Assembly (NCBI GenBank): GCA_024277285.1
Contig: JAJRVM010000144.1
Span: 1-27,487, forward strand
Source of the DNA: Planctomycetota bacterium
GTDB lineage: Bacteria > Planctomycetota > Planctomycetia > Pirellulales > Pirellulaceae
Direction: 5' to 3'
DNA length: 27,487 nt
In this document: positions 1 through 8,870 of the stretch, one piece after another
How the letters are laid out: each line of letters opens with the position of its first letter
Position numbering within the stretch: position 1 is the stretch's first letter
Made by a program: the position numbers and the translations under genes
Notes under the pieces: model-generated
Seen by the model: only the letters and a program-made list of their open reading frames with translations
Told to the model about the DNA's origin: nothing
Databases searched by the model: none

Positions 1-648
1 CGCGGTGGAACGTCTTCCGATCAGGTGGCCGTTTGCCATTCTTCGAGCTAATCGAGCGAAAACTCGGGCCGAAAAGCGTCACGTCCGCGATGAACCGTTA
101 CCGGCTGTTGAACAGCCGGCGCCCCCTTGTGCCCAATCGACAGAGGGTATTCTGCAACAGCGGTTCGCCCAGGGAGGCCGACTCCCGGGTGTTCCCAAAC
201 GGCGTCAAGCCTGCAGATTAGCCAAATTGTCAGACACCTAATCCGGGACAAACTCGGTCAGATAAGTCGGGACCTAGCACGGTTCTTGTTTCACTTTGCC
301 CTTCCTGGCAAAAACGCCGCATGACGAAACAATGCCTGAATCCGCGCGCAGCATGCGCGCAACCACCTACGCAATCGGTACCTTCGTCATTCGTACTTCG
401 TCATTCATTCGGCATTGGGTATTTCGTCATTCGGTATTTCCTCATTGCCCGTCGCGGGCAATAGACGGCATTCCATTTCGTCGACAAGTTTTCCCCAGCG
501 CGCGTGTCGAACGGCAACGCCAGCAAGTACTTCACTGACCGGGCTTTCTTCGAATCTGAGAAACGCCCTGGTGAGCCGAAGGTGTCACATGCTAGCTTGT
601 GCGACCGACTTGCGAGCATCCGATCACTGGGAGAAAAGGAAACTGTCG
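1..648. other. Left-edge region without a convincing gene
   Basis: All frames here are short or have odd composition, and none shows a recognisable motif. One + frame is open from the window edge to about 221 and could be the tail of a gene outside the window, but nothing supports this. Bases 383-440 contain repeated ATTCGTCATTCG-like words, part of a repeat that recurs near 9118. The gene at 649 starts just downstream. Confidence 0.5.
413..433. repeat. Interspersed ATTCGTCATTCG-type repeat, copy 1
   Basis: These 21 bases are identical to 9118-9138. They sit in a longer patch (about 383-440) of variants of GTATTTCGTCATTCG. The repeat type is familiar from planctomycete genomes as I remember them. 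Its role is unknown. Confidence 0.75.
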
Positions 649-1539
649 ATGGATCAAGAACTGCGGAATGATGATGCGGATACTACTACCGATGATGTTT
701 CTGTGAGCGAGAGCAGCGCCGAATCAGAAAATGGTTCGCTTGACGCGACTGTGCTTGATACGGCCAGTTTGCCGTTTGTCGGCCGTTGGAACCAGTTGGT
801 TAGCAGCACGAACTGGGAGAAAGGGCGGATCATTTCGCAATGGCGCGAGGCCTTGGTTGATTCTGACGCACCGGCGACCGAGTACTCGGACGAAGCCTGG
901 AGTCGCCGTGTGGGTGGGGTGACTGGCCAGCACGTGGGGCGCCTGCGTCGCGTCTTCCAGCGATTCGGACAATCGCGCGAAGACTTCGCCGGTCTGTACT
1001 GGAGTCACTTCCAAGCGGCACTCGACTGGGATGACGCCGAAATGTGGCTGGAAGGGGCCGTGCAGAGCAGCTGGTCGGTTTCACAAATGCGCCACCAGCG
1101 CTGGGACGCGATGGGCGCTTTGGACGAGGACCGCCCCGAGGATGACGAAATTGTCACGAACGAGTTGGACGAGGATTTCGAACCGGCCACGAACGAACCA
1201 CCCAGCACGCGCGAGATGAGTACGACCGACGATGTGCAACTCGGCGCGCGCGCGGAAGGCCCCGATTTCGGTGATTCCGATTCATCCGACAACTCAGAGC
1301 CGGGCGCAGCCGTCTATGCGGGCGATCTTGATGAAGCGACGGTCGAGTTCGTTCGGCCCTTCGCCGACTTGAAGGATCTTCCTGAGGACCTGGCCGAGGC
1401 GTTTGAGGCCTACAAGCTGGCAATCTTGCACCACAAGATGAACCAATGGGACGAGATCTCGCGCGAAGATGTGCTCGGGAGCCTGGAGTCACTCAAGCAA
1501 CTGGTCGTCGCGCCTTCGTCGGAAAACGACGACGCTTGA
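649..1539 (+). CDS. Acidic protein of unknown function, convergent with parA
   Basis: I do not recognise a named family. The 296-residue protein has an acidic, low-complexity N-terminus (1-40), a folded-looking helical core (about 44-160, rich in Trp and Arg), a second acidic linker (about 160-230) and a short helical C-terminus. The core contains VTGQHVGRLRRVFQRFG near residue 91, which could be a helix-turn-helix-like element, followed by a Trp-rich stretch with YWSHF and WSVSQM. The ATG at 649 is preferred over longer in-frame starts because GAGAAAAGGA lies eight bases upstream; the codons before it read as repeat DNA. The gene runs tail to tail into a ParA-type ATPase with 39 bases between. 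A DNA- or ParA-associated role is only an inference from this context. The core resembles a planctomycete-conserved protein, from memory. Confidence 0.8.
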   Translation: MDQELRNDDADTTTDDVSVSESSAESENGSLDATVLDTASLPFVGRWNQLVSSTNWEKGRIISQWREALVDSDAPATEYSDEAWSRRVGGVTGQHVGRLRRVFQRFGQSREDFAGLYWSHFQAALDWDDAEMWLEGAVQSSWSVSQMRHQRWDAMGALDEDRPEDDEIVTNELDEDFEPATNEPPSTREMSTTDDVQLGARAEGPDFGDSDSSDNSEPGAAVYAGDLDEATVEFVRPFADLKDLPEDLAEAFEAYKLAILHHKMNQWDEISREDVLGSLESLKQLVVAPSSENDDA

Positions 1540-1540
1540 C

Positions 1541-1579
1541 TATGGCGAATCGCTGTGGCGAATCGCTACGGCTAATCAC
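1541..1579. repeat. 3 x 13-bp tandem repeat between convergent genes
   Basis: Three units of TATGGCGAATCGC, the second with one change and the third more diverged, fill the 39 bases between the stop of the upstream gene and the parA stop. The last base overlaps the parA stop codon. Confidence 0.85.
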
Positions 1580-2412
1580 TAGGCGGCCGCAGCTGTCGAA
1601 CGCCGCCGGCATTGAATCAACTCGACGCCCAGCAGCTCCTGGGCCAGTTTCTGATAGTCTTCAGCGCCATGCGACTTCGGGGCATACTCGAAAATCGATT
1701 GCCCGAAACTCGGCGCTTCGGCTAAGCGAATATTGCGGCGTATCTTGGTTTGAAACATCTTCGCCTGCGACCAACAGGTCTTGTTCGGCACTCGCGTCTG
1801 CGACTCGAAGAATTCTTCGACATCGCCGCAGACTTCGGCGGCCAGTCGTGTGCCGGCGTCGTACATGCACATCACGACGCCCGAGAGCTTCAACTGCGGA
1901 TTCAACCGCGCGGCCACCAGTTGGATCGTCTGCAACAGTTTGCTCAGCCCGTGCAAAGCAAGGAAGTGCGGCTGGAGCGGAAGAAAAACTTCGTTAACCG
2001 CAGTCAGGGCATTGAGCGTCAAGACTCCCAGCGAAGGCGGGCAATCCAAGATCAGGTAGTCGAACAACTCGGGCTCGTTGCCAAGCTGATCGCGCAGAAT
2101 CACTTCGCGACCAACTTCACCCGCCAATTCCATCTCGGCAGCAGCCAAGTTCAAGTGAGCTGGAACCAATGCCAAGTGATCATTGATTGTAAGACGAACC
2201 TGAGCCAACGTGGCGCGACCGGTCAACACGTCGTAGACCGATCGGTCGTCATCGCTGAGTGAAACGCCAAGGTGCAGCGAAGCATGGGCCTGGGGATCGA
2301 GGTCGATGACGCATACCCGGTGCCCAGCAGCGGCGATCGCCGCCGACAAATTGACCGCCGTGGTCGTCTTGCCAACTCCACCCTTTTGGTTGATTACCGC
2401 AATAGAACGCAT
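1579..2412 (-). CDS. parA: ParA/Soj-family ATPase
   Basis: A 277-residue MinD/ParA-superfamily ATPase, the family that moves or positions chromosomes, plasmids or protein complexes by ATP-dependent dimerisation on DNA. The deviant Walker A motif KGGVGKTTT is at residues 10-18 with the signature lysine, and the Walker A' region reads [13 protein letters not shown]. Length fits stand-alone Soj-type ParA. The ATG at 2412 is chosen over the longer frame because [12 protein letters not shown] is the canonical N-terminus and AAGGAG lies eight bases upstream. No ParB with its usual motifs and no parS-like palindrome was noticed nearby. The convergent neighbour at 649-1539 is the only candidate partner. 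Whether this is the chromosomal ParA or an orphan paralogue cannot be decided from the window. Confidence 0.93.
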   Translation of the reverse strand: MRSIAVINQKGGVGKTTTAVNLSAAIAAAGHRVCVIDLDPQAHASLHLGVSLSDDDRSVYDVLTGRATLAQVRLTINDHLALVPAHLNLAAAEMELAGEVGREVILRDQLGNEPELFDYLILDCPPSLGVLTLNALTAVNEVFLPLQPHFLALHGLSKLLQTIQLVAARLNPQLKLSGVVMCMYDAGTRLAAEVCGDVEEFFESQTRVPNKTCWSQAKMFQTKIRRNIRLAEAPSFGQSIFEYAPKSHGAEDYQKLAQELLGVELIQCRRRSTAAAA

Positions 2413-2581
2413 TGACGGAACTCCTTTTCCGATCCCGTACCAAGCAACACCTGGCACGCTCTGCCGGTTCCATGTCGCCAATCTCGCGTGAAATTGGCGT
2501 TCTCATTCGCCACCCATGGCGCTCGCCGGGCCTGGCCAGCGGGGCCTACGATCCAAACGACGCGACGGTAACGGGGCGGGA

Positions 2582-2587
2582 TTATAG
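2582..2587 (-). promoter_or_regulatory. Possible -10 box for parA
   Basis: Read on the minus strand this is a perfect TATAAT, about 170 bases upstream of the parA start. No good -35 hexamer was found at 16-18 bases, so the call is weak. Confidence 0.25.
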
Positions 2588-2637
2588 CCCATCGGTGCCT
2601 TGCAAAGCCAGACGATTCTCTGCCACAGTTGGATGAA

Positions 2638-2667
2638 TTGACAATTTGGACTAAAAAAGAGCATAGC
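2638..2667 (+). promoter_or_regulatory. Possible sigma-70 promoter of nagB
   Basis: TTGACA at 2638-2643 is a perfect -35. The best -10 at 18 bases spacing, CATAGC (2662-2667), is poor. The nagB ribosome binding site AAGGAG is at 2688-2693. Confidence 0.35.
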
Positions 2668-2702
2668 TAGCACATAATGACAGCAGTAAGGAGTGGCGTA
2701 AG

Positions 2703-3530
2703 ATGCGCGTGATTATCGAGCCAGATGCGAAGGGGGTAGCCCAGCGAGCGGCCGGGATTGTGGCTCGCCTGCTACAGCGCAAACCACGATGTGTACTGGG
2801 CTTAGCGACTGGCAGCACACCCCAGGGGACGTACGGTGAGCTGATTCGAATGCACCGTGACACGGGGCTCGATTTCTCTCAGGTGGTGACGTTCAACTTG
2901 GACGAATATGTGGGGCTTGGCCCCGACCACCCGCAAAGCTACCGTTACTTTATGCAGCAAAGCCTGTTTGACGACATCAACGTGAACCCGGAAAACACGC
3001 ATGTCCCCGACGGGCTGGCCACCGACTACGAGTCATACTGCGAACAGTATGAGCAGCGTATTCGGGACGTGGGCGGGATTGATCTCCAGATTCTGGGCAT
3101 CGGCACCGACGGACACATTGCCTTCAACGAACCTGGTTCATCGTTGGGCAGCCGCACGCGGCTCAAGACGCTCGCCAGCGAAACGGTACGCGACAACGCC
3201 CGGTTCTTCGGCAGCGCGGACCGCGTACCGCGTCTAGCGATTACGGTCGGGGTCGGTACAATCCTGGAATCACGACGATGCCTGCTGTTGGCCATCGGCG
3301 CCTCGAAAGCAGCCGCAATTTACAATGCGGTGGAGGGACCGGTGACCGCACAAGTCACCGCATCGGCGCTGCAACTGCATCGCGAAGTGATCGTCGTATT
3401 GGACGAAGCGGCGGCCAACCAATTGCAACGACACAAGTATTACGGTGAGGTGGAACAAGCACAACATCTTCTCGAAACTGGCGATTTGCGAGCCTTGGGA
3501 ATTGCTCCTCGTTCGACCGACGAACCCTAG
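2703..3530 (+). CDS. nagB: Glucosamine-6-phosphate deaminase
   Basis: NagB converts glucosamine-6-phosphate to fructose-6-phosphate and ammonia in the cytoplasm, linking amino-sugar breakdown to glycolysis. The 275-residue protein aligns by eye along its length with E. coli NagB: substrate loop LGLATGSTP (32-40), FNLDEYVGL with the catalytic Asp at 67, and GIGTDGHIAFNEP with Asp136, His138 and Glu143, matching E. coli Asp72, Asp141, His143 and Glu148. The ATG at 2703 has AAGGAG nine bases upstream. A 6-phosphogluconolactonase is the only other family to consider, but the NagB-specific DGHIAFNEP and SRTR motifs argue against it. No nagA or transporter is adjacent, so it stands alone. A palindromic element starts at its 3' end. 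Confidence 0.95.
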   Translation: MRVIIEPDAKGVAQRAAGIVARLLQRKPRCVLGLATGSTPQGTYGELIRMHRDTGLDFSQVVTFNLDEYVGLGPDHPQSYRYFMQQSLFDDINVNPENTHVPDGLATDYESYCEQYEQRIRDVGGIDLQILGIGTDGHIAFNEPGSSLGSRTRLKTLASETVRDNARFFGSADRVPRLAITVGVGTILESRRCLLLAIGASKAAAIYNAVEGPVTAQVTASALQLHREVIVVLDEAAANQLQRHKYYGEVEQAQHLLETGDLRALGIAPRSTDEP

Positions 3531-3641
3531 GTTTCGTTTTGAAATTCGATAAATCCACGATTCCTAACCCTCTTCTTCCCGCGGTACTAACCTGGGGAGT
3601 GCCGACCAAAGCAGAACGGGACGTTTCAAAACAAAGCCTCC
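3526..3641. repeat. Palindromic element A after nagB
   Basis: CCTAGGTTTCGTTTTGAAA (3526-3544) and the reverse complement of 3624-3641 match at 14 of 18 aligned positions, with about 80 bases between. A related pair lies at 8871-8977 after another gene. The left arm overlaps the last bases of nagB. Confidence 0.6.
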
Positions 3642-3838
3642 ATTGATATCATTGATTCAAATCGCACGTTGGATTCTCTCCCGAATTGGCACGGTACTCT
3701 TCCGCTGCGTCCGTCCCACGTCGGTAAAACCGGCATGCCTGCTCGGCACACCCCTTGAGCCCATGCGCAAGACGTCGAGTAGCCGAAATTTGAACAGCGG
3801 TTTTTGAACAAACTTACAACTTCACCGACCGGAATATC
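3531..3838. other. Intergenic stretch between nagB and the rhomboid gene
   Basis: This holds most of palindromic element A (to about 3641), followed by about 200 bases in which no gene, clear promoter or RNA was recognised. Confidence 0.5.
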
Positions 3839-4762
3839 ATGCGACAGATTGGCAGTTTACCCCACGAGCACGATGCCCAACGTTTCGCTGCCTACCTGGT
3901 GACCCAAGGCATCGATGCGTCCGCAGAAGAAGATTCCGATGAGTGGGTAATCTGGGCCCGCGATGAAAACCGTATCGAGCAGGCGCGCGACGAATTTGAA
4001 ACGTTTCGTATCGACCCGAACGACCGACGGTATCAAGGCGCGGAACGGGAAGCGGAAGCGATTCGGCGCGAGACCGTACAACGGCGACTCGCGGCACAAA
4101 AGAATGTCGTGGAAATGCGTGGGCGATGGAAATCCCCATCGCTTGTCGCACGACACGCGCCGCTAACCGCTACCATGATCGCACTCTCCATCCTCGTAAC
4201 GCTGGTCGGTGGGTTCGGCAAAACGTCCAAAGGGATCGGCGGAACCGTGAAACGGGAACTTTCATTTGTCGACGGCAAGGACTATCTACAAACGAATCGC
4301 AATCCACTCGCCTCGGTGGCCAAGGGTGAATTATGGCGCGCGATCACACCCATTTTCATCCACCTTGATCCGCTCCACCTAGTCTTCAACATGATCTGGT
4401 TCTTCCAGTTCGGACGACTGATCGAATCGACTCGTGGTACCACATGGTATGCGGTTGCCATCATGCTGATCGCCGTCGCCTCGTGTGTCGCTCAAGGCGT
4501 CGCTCCTGTTGCACTGGGAGGTACTCCGTTCTTCGGCGGTATGTCGGGCGTCGTCTATGGCCAGTTCGGCTATTTATGGATGAAATCCGTCTTCGACCCG
4601 CAGGCAGGTTACCGATTGAGCCAAATGACCGTTATTTTTCTGATGGCCTGGCTCGTGCTCTGCATAACCGGCGTCATGGGACCGGTTGCCAACGTGGCAC
4701 ATGTCGTCGGTCTGATTACCGGCGCCGCGTTCGGCTACCTGCCGACCATGCTCAAGAAGTGA
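3839..4762 (+). CDS. GlpG-type rhomboid intramembrane serine protease
   Basis: A 307-residue membrane protease that cleaves transmembrane substrates within the bilayer. Residues 1-65 resemble the cytoplasmic N-terminal domain of E. coli GlpG (EHDAQRFAAYLVTQGI), followed by a charged linker. The transmembrane segments span about 107-300. Catalytic motif GMSGVVYG places the serine at 236, and NVAHVVGLITG places the histidine at 288. HLVFN supplies the conserved His180 and Asn184, and LWRAITPIFIHLDPLH matches the rhomboid L1 region. The ATG at 3839 has only a weak upstream GACCGGA. The residue set suggests an active protease. Substrates are unknown. An 8-bp GA-rich tandem array begins 13 bases after the stop. 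Confidence 0.92.
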   Translation: MRQIGSLPHEHDAQRFAAYLVTQGIDASAEEDSDEWVIWARDENRIEQARDEFETFRIDPNDRRYQGAEREAEAIRRETVQRRLAAQKNVVEMRGRWKSPSLVARHAPLTATMIALSILVTLVGGFGKTSKGIGGTVKRELSFVDGKDYLQTNRNPLASVAKGELWRAITPIFIHLDPLHLVFNMIWFFQFGRLIESTRGTTWYAVAIMLIAVASCVAQGVAPVALGGTPFFGGMSGVVYGQFGYLWMKSVFDPQAGYRLSQMTVIFLMAWLVLCITGVMGPVANVAHVVGLITGAAFGYLPTMLKK

Positions 4763-4775
4763 CCAAAGACAAGTT

Positions 4776-4839
4776 GAGAGTGGGGGAGTGGGAGAGTGAG
4801 AGAGTGAGAGAGTGAGAGAGTGGGGGAGTGGGGGAGTTG
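4776..4839. repeat. 8-bp tandem repeat array, about 8 units
   Basis: Units of G(A/G)GAGTG(A/G) run in register from 4776 to 4839, with the last unit degenerate. The strand is purely purine-rich apart from T. It lies directly downstream of the rhomboid gene. Confidence 0.9.
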
Positions 4840-4962
4840 ACAACCTGAACGAGTTGCCGCTGGCGATTCAGTTTGCCAGGCGAAGCATGGCGCAAGAATA
4901 GTGGCACTGTCCAACTGAGAACGAACGCCCAACACGACTGACCTACGGGGAGTACTCCGGAA

Positions 4963-5184
4963 GTGGCTGACAAATTCGATCGTTACCGCGAAGCACTTGT
5001 TGTCGAGACCGCAACGGTCTGGCCGGATGAAAAAGATGGACTAGACAAAGCAGCGCGCGAGGAAGTGGCGAAAAAACTGCAGGCCGACGCCGCCGAGTGT
5101 ACGGCACTGGAGTACGTGCGCGTCCCCACTGGCTTTTGCCGTAAGATCACCGTCACGGCAGACGACATTAAACGCGTCCAGTGA
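4963..5184 (+). CDS. Small conserved-looking protein of unknown function
   Basis: A 73-residue soluble protein with no named domain that I recognise. The first half is charged and helical (KFDRYREALVVETATVW, then KAAREEVAKKLQADAAECTALEY). The C-terminus RVPTGFCRKITVTADDIKRV looks like a short beta/turn unit. The GTG start at 4963 is preceded by GGGGAG about ten bases upstream, and codon use matches the neighbours, so I treat it as real. It resembles a short planctomycete-only protein from memory. It stands alone between the rhomboid gene and aroB. No function can be assigned. Confidence 0.75.
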   Translation: MADKFDRYREALVVETATVWPDEKDGLDKAAREEVAKKLQADAAECTALEYVRVPTGFCRKITVTADDIKRVQ

Positions 5185-5384
5185 CACGTGACGTCAACGC
5201 TTCAGCCTCACATCAAACCGATCCGCAGACCGCCTCTTGGCCCCTCGGCGCGGCGCTGGCATGCACTGCCAGCGGACCATCCCCACGGTCAAGAAGGAGC
5301 GGTGAGCTCGACCCGCATCCCACTTGCGTCCCGACCCTCAAATCACCACCCTGATTCGCACTCTCAACTCGCAGGACCGCAATC

Positions 5385-6476
5385 TTGGAACCTACACAAA
5401 CCGTACACGTTGAACTTGGCGCGCGTAGCTACGATATCGTCATTGGCTCAGACATATTGCGTGACGCGTCGGTCCGCATCGCTCAGCAACTCAAGCTGAC
5501 CCACGCGATCGTCATCACGGATGACAATGTCGAAACACCGCATGCCATTGCGGTTGCCGAGAGCCTGGCGGATGCGGAAGCCTCGGTGGACTTGATGGTG
5601 ATCGAAGCGGGCGAAACGAGCAAGTCGGCCAGCATGGCTGATACGTTGTGGAATCAGTTGCTCGAGGCCAACGCCGATCGCAAGACGGTGATCGTGGCCG
5701 TGGGGGGGGGCGTGATCGGTGATCTGGCCGGGTTCATCGCCGCCACCTACACGCGCGGCCTCCGATTCGTTCAGGTTCCGACGACGCTTCTGGCACAGGT
5801 CGACAGCAGTGTAGGGGGGAAGGTGGCCATCAACCTGCCGGGGGCCAAGAACATGGTTGGCGCCTTCTGGCAACCCTCGGGCGTGATTATCGACACGCGA
5901 GTGCTAGCGTCACTGCCGCAGCGCGAGTACCAAGCGGGTTTGGGGGAGGTGATCAAGTACGGAGTGATCGAAGACGCCGAATTCTTCGCCTATCTGGAAC
6001 AGAACGTCGACGCGATCCTGGCGCGCGAAGATGAGGTTTTGCGTTATCTTGTCGCGCGCTGCTGCCAACTCAAGGCGAAAGTGGTCGAGCAGGACGAGCG
6101 GGAGGAGAGTGGCCGGCGCGCCATTTTGAACTATGGTCACACGTTCGGGCATGCGTTGGAGGCGGCCACGCGCTACACGCAACTGCTGCACGGCGAAGCG
6201 GTGGCGATCGGCATGCTATGCGCGTCGCGCTTGGCCGAGTCACTGGGACTGGTCGACGCCGCACTGACCAACCGCCAACGGCAATTGCTGACGAAGTTCG
6301 CACTGCCAGTCGACGTCCCCGCCGTCGATTTCGACGTCGTCATGGAAGCGATGCAGCAGGACAAGAAAGTGGCGCATGGCAAGCTTCGCCTGGTTCTGCC
6401 CACGCGGATGGGCCATGTTGACCTGCGCGATGGAGTTTCCGAGGACTTGATCCGCGCCGCCATCAAGGGCTCGTAG
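5385..6476 (+). CDS. aroB: 3-dehydroquinate synthase
   Basis: AroB converts DAHP to 3-dehydroquinate, the second step of the shikimate pathway, using NAD and a divalent metal in the cytoplasm. The 363-residue protein has all the expected motifs: NAD-binding VAVGGGVIGDLAGF (105-117), PTTLLAQVDSSVGGK (132-146) with substrate contacts, GLGEVIKYG with metal ligand Glu188, NYGHTFGHALE with His252, and LLHGEAVAIGM with His269. The length is normal for bacterial AroB. The start is TTG at 5385 with AGGA eight bases upstream; this keeps the usual short N-terminal strand TVHVELGARSYDIVIG. No other shikimate gene is adjacent. Confidence 0.96.
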   Translation: MEPTQTVHVELGARSYDIVIGSDILRDASVRIAQQLKLTHAIVITDDNVETPHAIAVAESLADAEASVDLMVIEAGETSKSASMADTLWNQLLEANADRKTVIVAVGGGVIGDLAGFIAATYTRGLRFVQVPTTLLAQVDSSVGGKVAINLPGAKNMVGAFWQPSGVIIDTRVLASLPQREYQAGLGEVIKYGVIEDAEFFAYLEQNVDAILAREDEVLRYLVARCCQLKAKVVEQDEREESGRRAILNYGHTFGHALEAATRYTQLLHGEAVAIGMLCASRLAESLGLVDAALTNRQRQLLTKFALPVDVPAVDFDVVMEAMQQDKKVAHGKLRLVLPTRMGHVDLRDGVSEDLIRAAIKGS

Positions 6477-6561
6477 AGCGTGCCGGCGCGCGTCTTTTGG
6501 GGTTGAAAACGGTGCAACATCCAGGATACAGCGATCTTGTCGCACCTTACGAGTTGGTTGA

Positions 6562-6590
6562 TTGGCGAAAAACGACCGCAAGGCTATAAT
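6562..6590 (+). promoter_or_regulatory. Sigma-70-type promoter upstream of dprA
   Basis: TTGGCG (6562-6567) and a perfect TATAAT (6585-6590) are separated by 17 bases. Transcription would start near 6597, giving dprA a leader of about 140 bases if translation begins at 6735. Confidence 0.6.
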
Positions 6591-6734
6591 GGCGAACGAC
6601 GGAAACACGGGCAGGTATGTGTGAATGGTCGGTGAGCGCATCGGTGCGCACTGCCATTGACGCTCAGCGCCGCGCCGAAGCGTGACACTGGTACCTGGAA
6701 TTCTACAGTTCCCTTTCCCGTGGGGAAGCGATCC

Positions 6735-7871
6735 GTGAGTCAACCATCACTCCCTGCCGACGTTGCGCCACTCGAGCCGCTGCGTGACATCCTAACGCTC
6801 TGCCTTATCCCTGGCGTTGGCCCGCACACGCGGCGCGCGTTGCTCGAACGGTTCACGACCGCCGCCGCAGTGCTCTCGGCTCCTGCCGAACAGCTGCGCC
6901 AAGTACCTGGTGTCGGTCTTGAACTCTCATCTCGCATCATTCGGGCCCGGCATGAAATTGACGTGGACGACGAGATTCAAATCTGCCAGCAGCACGACAT
7001 CGATATTATCACTGAGCAAGATGCCAACTATCCGCGCCTGCTGCGCGAGATCCCCGACCCACCTGGCGCACTCTTCCGACGAGGCGACTCGCAACCGTGC
7101 GATCAACTGGCGCTGGCCATCGTCGGAACTCGCCACGCCACCCACTACGGCCTGCGGCAAGCCGAGCGACTGGCGAGTGGATTGTCGCAAGCTGGCCTGA
7201 CAATCGTCAGTGGCTTGGCGCGCGGCATCGATGCCGCCGCACATCGCGCCGCGCTCAGTGTCAAGGGACGCACCATTGCGGTCCTGGGCAGTGGCGTCCT
7301 GAATGTCTACCCTCCCGAACACATCGAGCTGGCCGAGACGATCCGAGCCGGCGGAGCGGTGATCAGCGAACTGCCACCTCGACAGAAACCGATGAGTGGC
7401 ACTTTCCCACAACGCAACCGCTTGATCACCGGCCTATCGTTGGGCGTATTGGTGATTGAAGCAGCCGAACGGAGTGGCGCTTTGATCTCGGCCTCTCACG
7501 CGGCAGAGCAGGGCAGAGAGGTGTTTGCCGTACCGGGTCCCGCCGACAGCCGAACGTCTCGCGGTTGCCATCGGCTGATTCGCGACGGCGCGAAGCTGGT
7601 CGAATCGGTAGACGACGTATTGGAAGAACTCGGCCCCTTAGTCGAATCGATGCCACGCGAAGATGGTGGAATAGTGCGTCATCCCGCAGAACTAAAGCTA
7701 AACGACCAGGAACGCGAAGTGCTGGACGCGATCCAGACCGAGCCGACCGAAATCGATCAGGTGGCGCTGACCACCGGCTTGCCTATCCACCGCGTGCTGG
7801 CAACAATCAGCGTCCTGGAGATCCGCCACTTGATCCGCCGCGTAAGCGGCAACTACGTCGTGCGGTTGTAG
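6735..7871 (+). CDS. dprA: DNA processing protein DprA/Smf
   Basis: DprA loads RecA onto incoming single-stranded DNA during natural transformation. The order is an N-terminal helix-hairpin-helix/SAM-like part (IPGVGPHTRRALLERF and VPGVGLELSSRI, about 22-70), then the Rossmann-like DprA fold with IVGTRHATHYG, IVSGLARGIDAAAHR, GSGVLNVYPPEH and TFPQRNRLITGLS, then a C-terminal winged-helix domain (about residues 305-378, ending VSGNYVVRL). The GTG at 6735 gives 378 residues and has GGGGAAG six bases upstream. A TTG at 6657 in the same frame would add 26 residues of unconvincing sequence. No other competence gene is in the window. Confidence 0.93.
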   Translation: MSQPSLPADVAPLEPLRDILTLCLIPGVGPHTRRALLERFTTAAAVLSAPAEQLRQVPGVGLELSSRIIRARHEIDVDDEIQICQQHDIDIITEQDANYPRLLREIPDPPGALFRRGDSQPCDQLALAIVGTRHATHYGLRQAERLASGLSQAGLTIVSGLARGIDAAAHRAALSVKGRTIAVLGSGVLNVYPPEHIELAETIRAGGAVISELPPRQKPMSGTFPQRNRLITGLSLGVLVIEAAERSGALISASHAAEQGREVFAVPGPADSRTSRGCHRLIRDGAKLVESVDDVLEELGPLVESMPREDGGIVRHPAELKLNDQEREVLDAIQTEPTEIDQVALTTGLPIHRVLATISVLEIRHLIRRVSGNYVVRL

Positions 7872-7924
7872 AGCGTGTCCAGCTCGTAATCGTGCAACAC
7901 CAACATTACCGTGGACAAATCAAC

Positions 7925-7930
7925 TATAAT
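7925..7930 (+). promoter_or_regulatory. Possible -10 box for the TIM-barrel gene
   Basis: A perfect TATAAT about 80 bases upstream of the GTG start at 8011. No good -35 hexamer is visible at the right distance. Confidence 0.3.
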
Positions 7931-8010
7931 TATCACTTTGGCGGAGGGTTGTCCGAGTTGATGTTTCTGCCCGCCCAGACATGCACTTCAATGATGACGA
8001 GGAGAGAACT

Positions 8011-8865
8011 GTGAACCTGACACGACGACAAATGCTCAAACTTGGTGCCGGCGCTGCAACCGCATGGATGACTGGAACGGGCCTGACACGCAGTGGCCTG
8101 GCGGCGATGAAGAAAGATATCCCCGTCGGATTGGAACTCTGGTCCGTTCGCCATCAATGTGAAAAAGAGTTGCCGACGGTCCTCAAGGCCGTTGCCAAAA
8201 TGGGCTACGGCGGCGTGGAAATGGCGCACAGTTATTACGGCTTTGATGCCGCCGCGTGGCGCAAGCTGCTGGACGATAACGGCTTGAAGAGCTGTGGAAT
8301 GCACATGGGCCTGCCGGCACTCACTGGCGACAAGTTCGACGAAACGGTCGCGATCCACAAGGTCATTGGAACCCCCTATTTGATCATCGCATCACTGCCC
8401 AAGAAGAGCCTTGCTTCGCTCGACGCAATCGCGAAAACCGGCGCGCAGTTCAATGAACTGGCCAAACGGCTCAAATCGCACGGCATGCGAATTGGATACC
8501 ACTGCCACGGCGGCGACTTTGAAAAAGTCGATGGTAAGACAGCATGGGAACGCTTTGGCGAGCAAACCAGTGACGACGTACTATTGCAACTCGATATCGG
8601 CAACTGCCTCGGTGGTGGCGGCGATCCGAGCGCCATGCTCAAGGCATTTCCCGGCCGCTCAGTCAGTATCCACGTGAAAGACTACGGCGGAAAAGAAGGG
8701 TTTGTCTTCGGCGAAGGAACGGTCGACTGGGCCGAGATTTTTGAGATCCTGGAAACGACCGGTGGCACGAAGCAGTACATCATCGAAGAGGAAGGCAGCA
8801 AAGGGCCCAAAGCCCTGACTTCGGTTCGACGAGCGTTGAAGAACTTCCGCAAGATCCACAAGTAG
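8011..8865 (+). CDS. Tat-exported sugar phosphate isomerase/epimerase-like TIM-barrel protein
   Basis: A 284-residue protein of the AP-endonuclease-2/xylose-isomerase-like TIM-barrel superfamily, which holds metal-dependent sugar isomerases and epimerases. The N-terminus LTRRQMLKLGAGAATAWM is a twin-arginine signal, so the protein is probably folded before export. Barrel strands with likely metal or substrate residues include VGLELWSVR, GYGGVEMAH, MRIGYHCHGGDF, LQLDIGN, SIHVKD and YIIEEEGS. The GTG at 8011 is preferred over the ATG at 7981 because GAGGAGAG lies just upstream and it gives a standard Tat leader. Planctomycetes carry many such paralogues, so the substrate cannot be named. It stands alone and ends before palindromic element B. 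Confidence 0.9.
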   Translation: MNLTRRQMLKLGAGAATAWMTGTGLTRSGLAAMKKDIPVGLELWSVRHQCEKELPTVLKAVAKMGYGGVEMAHSYYGFDAAAWRKLLDDNGLKSCGMHMGLPALTGDKFDETVAIHKVIGTPYLIIASLPKKSLASLDAIAKTGAQFNELAKRLKSHGMRIGYHCHGGDFEKVDGKTAWERFGEQTSDDVLLQLDIGNCLGGGGDPSAMLKAFPGRSVSIHVKDYGGKEGFVFGEGTVDWAEIFEILETTGGTKQYIIEEEGSKGPKALTSVRRALKNFRKIHK

Positions 8866-8870
8866 TCTTT

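Noticed and set aside
6474..7900. Shared TAGAGCGTG after both the aroB and dprA stops
   Set aside because: Only about ten bases match, with loose similarity further on; this is too short to call a repeat.
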